Assembly (NCBI GenBank): GCA_018262455.1
Contig: JAGSPR010000224.1
Location: forward strand, 1-10,631
Direction of reading: 5' to 3'
Origin: Deltaproteobacteria bacterium
Lineage (GTDB): Bacteria; Myxococcota; Polyangia; Haliangiales; Haliangiaceae
Length of the DNA stretch: 10,631 nucleotides
A program made the position numbers and the translations under genes. Shown here in pieces: positions 7,406-10,631 of this stretch. How positions within the stretch are numbered: position 1 is the first letter of the stretch; each line of letters opens with the position of its first letter. The notes beneath the pieces were generated by a model. The model saw nothing but the letters and a program-made list of their open reading frames with translations, searched no databases and was not told where the DNA came from.

Positions 7406-7419
7406 CTCCCGCTCGGGAG
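7406..7419. promoter_or_regulatory. Inverted repeat overlapping the pseudokinase ribosome-binding site
   Basis: CTCCCG, CT, CGGGAG: 6-bp perfect arms with a 2-base centre. Read on the minus strand, its downstream arm contains the GGGAG Shine-Dalgarno-like sequence 6 bp before the pseudokinase ATG (7397-7399), and the other arm is complementary to it. It could occlude the ribosome site in RNA (with one pair opened to give a larger loop) or serve as a DNA operator. Chance is possible in DNA this GC-rich. Confidence 0.3.
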
Positions 7420-7458
7420 TGGCGTCGTCTCACCCATGCATGCCCACGCAGCAGCGTA

Positions 7459-8088
7459 TCAAGTTTCGAGCAGCCGCCACATATACCAGGACGCCGCCGT
7501 TCGATAAGGCCGCCAGGGCTCGGCGAGCTTCATCATCCGAGCGGCCTCGGGGAGCTTGCGGAGCTGGAAGTGGCGCTGCATGCCCTTGCGGATCCCGAGG
7601 TCGCCGACGGGGAGCACGTCAGGACGTACGAGCGCGAACATCAAGAACATGTCGACGGACCACGGGCCGATGCCTCGCACCGGCAACAGCATCGCAGCCA
7701 CCTCGTCGTCGGTGGCAGCGGTCAGCCGGGCCGGGACCAGCTTGCCGTCCAGCACGTGGCGGGCGAGGTCCTTGAGCGCGGCGGTCTTCGCGCCCGAGAG
7801 CCCCGCGGCGCGCAGCCGGTCGTCCGCGGTCGCCAGGATCGTCGCGGCTGGCGGAAACCTGCGGCGGGGATAGAGGGCCAGCACACGTCCCCAGATCGTG
7901 TCGGCGGCCGCACCGGAGAGTTGCTGGCTGACGATCGCGCGGGCCAGCGACTGCACCGCGTTGCGGCTCGGCATCATGGTGGGGGCGCCGTGGCGCTCGA
8001 TCAGCGGGCTCAGCCGCGGATCGGCGCTGACGAGGTGGCCGAGTGCGGGCAACCAGTCCACGGTGGACGTCATGGCAGCCACGAGCAT
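7459..8088 (-). CDS. DNA-3-methyladenine glycosylase II (AlkA-type, HhH-GPD)
   Basis: Base-excision repair enzyme that removes alkylated bases such as 3-methyladenine by hydrolysing the N-glycosidic bond; 209 residues, the size of compact AlkA-like proteins lacking the N-terminal domain of E. coli AlkA. The helical core contains ARAIVSQQLSGAAA (50-63), common to this group, a helix-hairpin-helix LPVRGIGPWS at 135-144 for backbone binding, and the catalytic Asp163 in LPVGDLGIRKG (aligning with the essential Asp of AlkA). The C-terminal PWRPYRTAASWYMWR (191-205) is also family-typical. There are no Cys ligands for an iron-sulfur cluster, which argues against the EndoIII/MutY branch. The start at 8088 is ATG; ATG at 8073 (MTSTVDWLP) is equally possible and neither has a strong ribosome site. 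It lies 37 bp downstream of the DMT permease gene. No adaptive-response (Ada) gene is nearby. Confidence 0.93.
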   Translation of the reverse strand: MLVAAMTSTVDWLPALGHLVSADPRLSPLIERHGAPTMMPSRNAVQSLARAIVSQQLSGAAADTIWGRVLALYPRRRFPPAATILATADDRLRAAGLSGAKTAALKDLARHVLDGKLVPARLTAATDDEVAAMLLPVRGIGPWSVDMFLMFALVRPDVLPVGDLGIRKGMQRHFQLRKLPEAARMMKLAEPWRPYRTAASWYMWRLLET

Positions 8089-8125
8089 GCCATGACGCGT
8101 CGCCGGACGGCCTGCAATCGCAGTG

Positions 8126-8977
8126 CTACCAGGACATCAGCACGGCCCCCGCGGCGACCAGGGCCGCGCCCACCATCTCCACGCGGGCGGGGCGCTCGCC
8201 AATCGTGAAGGCCAGCCCAGCTGCGAACAGCACCGACGTGTTGCGCAACGTCAGGACGTAGCCCGAGCCACCGCGAGCGAGCGCCTCCATCAGGATCAAG
8301 AACGAACCGCCGCACACGATCCCCATCAGCGCGATCCGAAACCCGCGGCGCCGAAACGACTCCACGAGGACACCGCGCCCGACGCTACCCAGCCGTGCGC
8401 TGCTGAGCGCTGCGGACAGCCCGAGGGAGAGCGCGAACGTCGCGGATGGGCTGCCACCTGCCAGCAGCGCCGCCTTGTACGCGAGGTGATACCCCGCGAT
8501 CGAGCCTGCACATGCCGCGGCCCACGCCACCCCGCTGCGTCCCTTGCCGCCGCGATCCGCTCCGTGTGCCCCGAGCCCGGACAGCACGAGCCCGAGCAAT
8601 ACGACCACGCTCCCGGTCGACGACGTCCACGTGGCTACCTCGTGGAACAGCACGATCGACAGCGGCCACACGACGAGCACCGCTCCGCCGCGCGACACCG
8701 TGTACACCGGGCCGAGCCTGCCGCGCTCGAGGGCGCGCGCGAGCGTCGCGAAGTACACCGCCTCGAACAGCCCGGCGACGATGGTGTACCCGAGTGCCGC
8801 AGAGGTCTCGAACGGCACCTCCCCGGCCATCCACCGCGCCACCGAGATCATCGCGGCCAGCAGCGTCCCGACCGTGATCGCTCCGACCAGCCCGCGATCC
8901 TTGTCAGGCTCCACTCGCAGCAGCGCATTCCACAACGCGTGGAGGAAGGCCGACACCAGGACGAGCGCGACGATCAA
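8126..8977 (-). CDS. DMT-superfamily (EamA-like) permease
   Basis: Integral inner-membrane protein of 283 residues with about ten hydrophobic segments, the usual 5+5 arrangement of EamA/drug-metabolite transporters. Family-like features are the first helix with LHALWNALLR, the end of the first half (YFATLARALERGRLGPVYTVSRGGAVLVVWPLS), and the matching second-half element (FLILMEALARGGSGYVLTLRNTSVLFAAGLAFTIGE). The two halves look like an internal duplication. I take the TTG codon at 8975-8977 as the start because the conserved LHAxWN motif sits at the usual distance from it; the nearest in-frame alternative is a GTG seven codons in, which would clip the first helix. The upstream oxidoreductase stop is only 21 bp away, so cotranscription is likely. 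Substrate unknown: relatives export amino acids, metabolites or drugs. Confidence 0.9.
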   Translation of the reverse strand: MIVALVLVSAFLHALWNALLRVEPDKDRGLVGAITVGTLLAAMISVARWMAGEVPFETSAALGYTIVAGLFEAVYFATLARALERGRLGPVYTVSRGGAVLVVWPLSIVLFHEVATWTSSTGSVVVLLGLVLSGLGAHGADRGGKGRSGVAWAAACAGSIAGYHLAYKAALLAGGSPSATFALSLGLSAALSSARLGSVGRGVLVESFRRRGFRIALMGIVCGGSFLILMEALARGGSGYVLTLRNTSVLFAAGLAFTIGERPARVEMVGAALVAAGAVLMSW

Positions 8978-8998
8978 ACGACGTCGAGCGTACCGCGG

Positions 8999-9853
8999 TC
9001 AGCGCGTCAATGCGTCCTTCGCCAGGACCGTCCAGTCCGCGCTGCCGTGGCCCTCCGCGATCACCGTGTCCATCCGCGCCGCGATCGCCGGCAGCACCGC
9101 CAGCGGGACGTGCGCGCGCGCCGCCTCCTCGAGCATGAGGCGCGCATCCTTGCGCGCCATCGCCAGCTCCCACGACGGCTCGGAGAACTTGCCCTCCACC
9201 ATGCGGTTCATCCGCGCTGCCACGGTGACCCCGGGGTTGAACACGTCGAGCAGCTTTGCCGCATCCTCGGGCAGAACGCCGGTCGCCTTCGCCAGCGCGA
9301 GGAGATCCGCGAGCCCGGTCGTGAGGAACATCAAGAGCAGATTCCCCATCAGCTTGAACGCCGCGGCGGCATCCGTGCGCGGCCCGAGGTAGGACAGCTT
9401 CCCCGTCATCGCCTCGAGCGCCGGCCGCAAGGCCTCGACCCGCGCCGGATCCCCGGACACCAGCATGATTCCCGTTGAGTCCAGCGCGTTCTGAGGGCCC
9501 ATGAACACGGGCGCATGAACAAACGTGATCCCGCGGTCCGCCCAGCGGGCCACTCGAGCCGCCGTCCCGGTCGCAGACGTGGTGGTGTGATCAACGATCG
9601 TCACCCCTGCCGCAAACCCCGCACGTGCCTGCTCGAGCACCTCGTCCACCGAGGCATCATCCGACAGCGCCAGGTGAAGCCGCGTGGCCCCACGCGCCGC
9701 CTCGGCCGGATCCTGGAAGGCTGCCGCCCCCCATGCTTCCAGGGCCTGCGCCCTCGCGTGCGTGCGATTCCAGACCCGCACCTCCTTCCCACGACGCCGC
9801 AGTGCACGAACGAATCCGGACCCGAGCTTGCCCATGCCGAAGAACGCGGTCAT
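8999..9853 (-). CDS. NAD(P)-dependent beta-hydroxyacid dehydrogenase-like oxidoreductase
   Basis: Member of the 3-hydroxyisobutyrate/6-phosphogluconate dehydrogenase superfamily, 284 residues. It has an N-terminal Rossmann fold with G6-x-G8-x-x-G11 (FFGMGKLGSGF), followed by VWNRT at 27-31, where Asn-Arg-Thr after the second strand is usually read as NADP-preferring. Catalytic Lys167 and Asn171 are present in FKLMGN, and the all-helical C-terminal domain has the conserved MARKDARLML (232-241). The substrate loop is odd: the family's DAPVSGG is HAPVFMG (113-119), with Asp to His and the Ser replaced, so the substrate may differ from hydroxyisobutyrate or tartronate semialdehyde. The start ATG (9851-9853) has GGAGA 12 bp upstream. 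First gene of the likely four-gene unit; its upstream region is occupied by the palindromic element. Imine reductases are a related alternative, but the retained Lys favours hydroxyacid dehydrogenase chemistry. Confidence 0.88.
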   Translation of the reverse strand: MTAFFGMGKLGSGFVRALRRRGKEVRVWNRTHARAQALEAWGAAAFQDPAEAARGATRLHLALSDDASVDEVLEQARAGFAAGVTIVDHTTTSATGTAARVARWADRGITFVHAPVFMGPQNALDSTGIMLVSGDPARVEALRPALEAMTGKLSYLGPRTDAAAAFKLMGNLLLMFLTTGLADLLALAKATGVLPEDAAKLLDVFNPGVTVAARMNRMVEGKFSEPSWELAMARKDARLMLEEAARAHVPLAVLPAIAARMDTVIAEGHGSADWTVLAKDALTR

Positions 9854-9890
9854 CGGGGGCGACTATCTCCCAGGTCCGCCGTCGCAGGAG

Positions 9891-10113
9891 CACCAACTGG
9901 AGCTTGCCCGGAAATTCGGGCCGTTGACGTGGGCGTCATCGTACGTCGTCGTGGAGGTGATCGGCGACTTCGACGGCGACGTGTCACCTTGACGGCACCG
10001 ACCGTAGCGTCACCACGCCCGCGCCTCACGTCGCCGTCGAAGTCAACGTGAAACGTCGCCGTCGCCGTACCACGCTCAAGTCCACGGCCCGAATTTCCGG
10101 GCACGCACCAACT
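9891..10113. repeat. MITE-like palindromic intergenic element with flanking direct repeat
   Basis: A 262-bp non-coding gap holds a strongly symmetric structure. The outer arms TGCCCGGAAATTCGGGCCGT (9905-9924) and their exact reverse complement (10084-10103) are 20 bp each. The inner arms GACTTCGACGGCGACGTG (9966-9983) and their exact reverse complement (10027-10044) are 18 bp. The arm-to-arm segments (41 and 39 bp) are partly complementary, leaving a centre of 43 bases. The 8-mer CACCAACT flanks the whole in the same orientation at 9891-9898 and 10106-10113, like a target-site duplication. The arms sit 6 bp from the left copy and 2 bp from the right, which is not perfectly symmetric. The outer arm is itself near-palindromic (GCCCG, six bases, CGGGC). 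There is no transposase and no credible ORF. It begins 2 bp beyond the deacetylase stop codon and ends about 38 bp before the oxidoreductase start. Confidence 0.7.
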
Positions 10114-10115
10114 AA

Positions 10116-10631
10116 CTACGCCGCGAACAGATCGTACATCGTCACGCACTCGTAACCGGCGCCTTGCAGGTTGGCCACGATCTGGGGCAGGGCATCCAGC
10201 GTCCACTGCTGGGACTCGTGGAGCAGCAGCACCTCACCCGGGCTGACGTTCGGAGGCGAGCAGCGCGCGGCGAGCGAGTCGGGATCCTTGTCGTGGTAAT
10301 CGCCCGAGTCGATCGTCCACATCGCCACGGTGTAGCCGGCGGTCAGCAGCGTGAACAGCGAGCTCGGGTCGAGCGTGCCGTGGGGCGGACGAACCCACGG
10401 TCGCCCGGTGATCTGACCGTTCAGCGCTTGCTCGGTGCGTGTGCACTGATCGAGCAGCTCGCGCCGGGACAGCTTGGTGAATCGGGTGTGGTCGTAGCCG
10501 TGCCCCGCGACCTGATGGCCGTGGCGCACGTACTCGCGCACGAGATCCGGGTGCCGATCGGCGAACTCGCCGACCAGGAAGAACGTGGCCGGGACCCCGA
10601 GCTCGTCGAGCCGTTCGAGAAACTTCGGGGT
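10116..10631 (-). CDS. Polysaccharide deacetylase (NodB domain), N-terminus outside window
   Basis: C-terminal 171 residues of a carbohydrate esterase family 4 protein, which removes acetyl groups from N-acetylated sugars (peptidoglycan, chitin or exopolysaccharide) using a metal ion. Visible NodB motifs, numbered from the window edge: TPKFLERLDELGVPATFFLVGE (1-22), the strand before the metal site; H44-x-x-x-H48 in GHGYDHT as metal ligands (Gly replaces the usual Ser/Thr after the first His); RPPHG at 81-85; D108-SG-D111 after MWT; and LLLHES with His136. The first motif (TFDDG with the catalytic base) lies beyond the window. An internal GTG at 10541 is not the start, since conserved sequence continues upstream of it. 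The domain ends about 35 residues after the last motif, as in single-domain family members. The stop TAG (10116-10118) abuts the palindromic element. Whether it has a signal peptide cannot be seen. Confidence 0.93.
   Translation of the reverse strand, partial: TPKFLERLDELGVPATFFLVGEFADRHPDLVREYVRHGHQVAGHGYDHTRFTKLSRRELLDQCTRTEQALNGQITGRPWVRPPHGTLDPSSLFTLLTAGYTVAMWTIDSGDYHDKDPDSLAARCSPPNVSPGEVLLLHESQQWTLDALPQIVANLQGAGYECVTMYDLFAA

Noticed and set aside
6032..7507. 491-codon plus-strand open frame opposite the pseudokinase
   Set aside because: Antisense to a recognisable kinase-receiver protein. It starts inside the 12-bp repeat block (producing an Arg/Lys run) and has no domain signature.
8123..9478. 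451-codon plus-strand open frame opposite the permease and oxidoreductase
   Set aside because: Spans the ends of two well-supported minus-strand genes, is rich in Arg/His/Gln, and has no recognisable family.
9515..10051. Open frames crossing the 9854-10115 intergenic gap on either strand
   Set aside because: They start or end inside well-supported genes or run through the palindrome, where symmetry rather than selection keeps the frame open. No motifs.

Overview
The window looks like chromosomal DNA from a high-GC member of the Myxococcota (a former deltaproteobacterium). The evidence is strong G/C preference at third codon positions, long spurious antisense open frames, and above all a secreted metalloprotease ending in two Myxococcus-type cysteine-rich repeats plus a MYXO-CTERM-like tail (Gly-Gly-Cys-Cys, a short hydrophobic segment, then Arg). 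The genus cannot be told from this sequence. I see no rRNA, tRNA, CRISPR array, phage module or transposase.

Left part (1-3397, + strand): the 3' end of an unrecognised gene, then a 1004-codon exported gluzincin metalloprotease related to the thermolysin/fungalysin group (M4/M36). Middle part (3463-6013): a minus-strand ABC exporter operon, with a DrrA-like ATPase and DrrB-like permease coupled by an ATGA overlap. It is divergent from a plus-strand lipoprotein made of eight WxxGxW units at an exact 14-residue period. That gene converges on the next minus-strand block across a repeat-rich spacer (6033-6122).

Right part (6128-10631, all minus strand, so transcription runs from high to low coordinates): a polysaccharide deacetylase cut by the window edge, a 223-bp palindromic, MITE-like intergenic element, a beta-hydroxyacid-dehydrogenase-like oxidoreductase, a DMT/EamA permease, an AlkA-type DNA glycosylase, and a pseudokinase fused to a degenerate response-regulator receiver domain. 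Spacings of 21, 37 and 59 bp make the last four a plausible single transcription unit, although their functions do not form an obvious pathway.

The observations most worth following are the MITE-like palindrome with an 8-bp flanking direct repeat, the kinase-receiver fusion in which both halves have lost catalytic or switch residues, and the perfectly periodic WxxGxW lipoprotein. I do not see a clearly new defence or biosynthetic system. The window is mostly recognisable genes with some odd non-coding structure.
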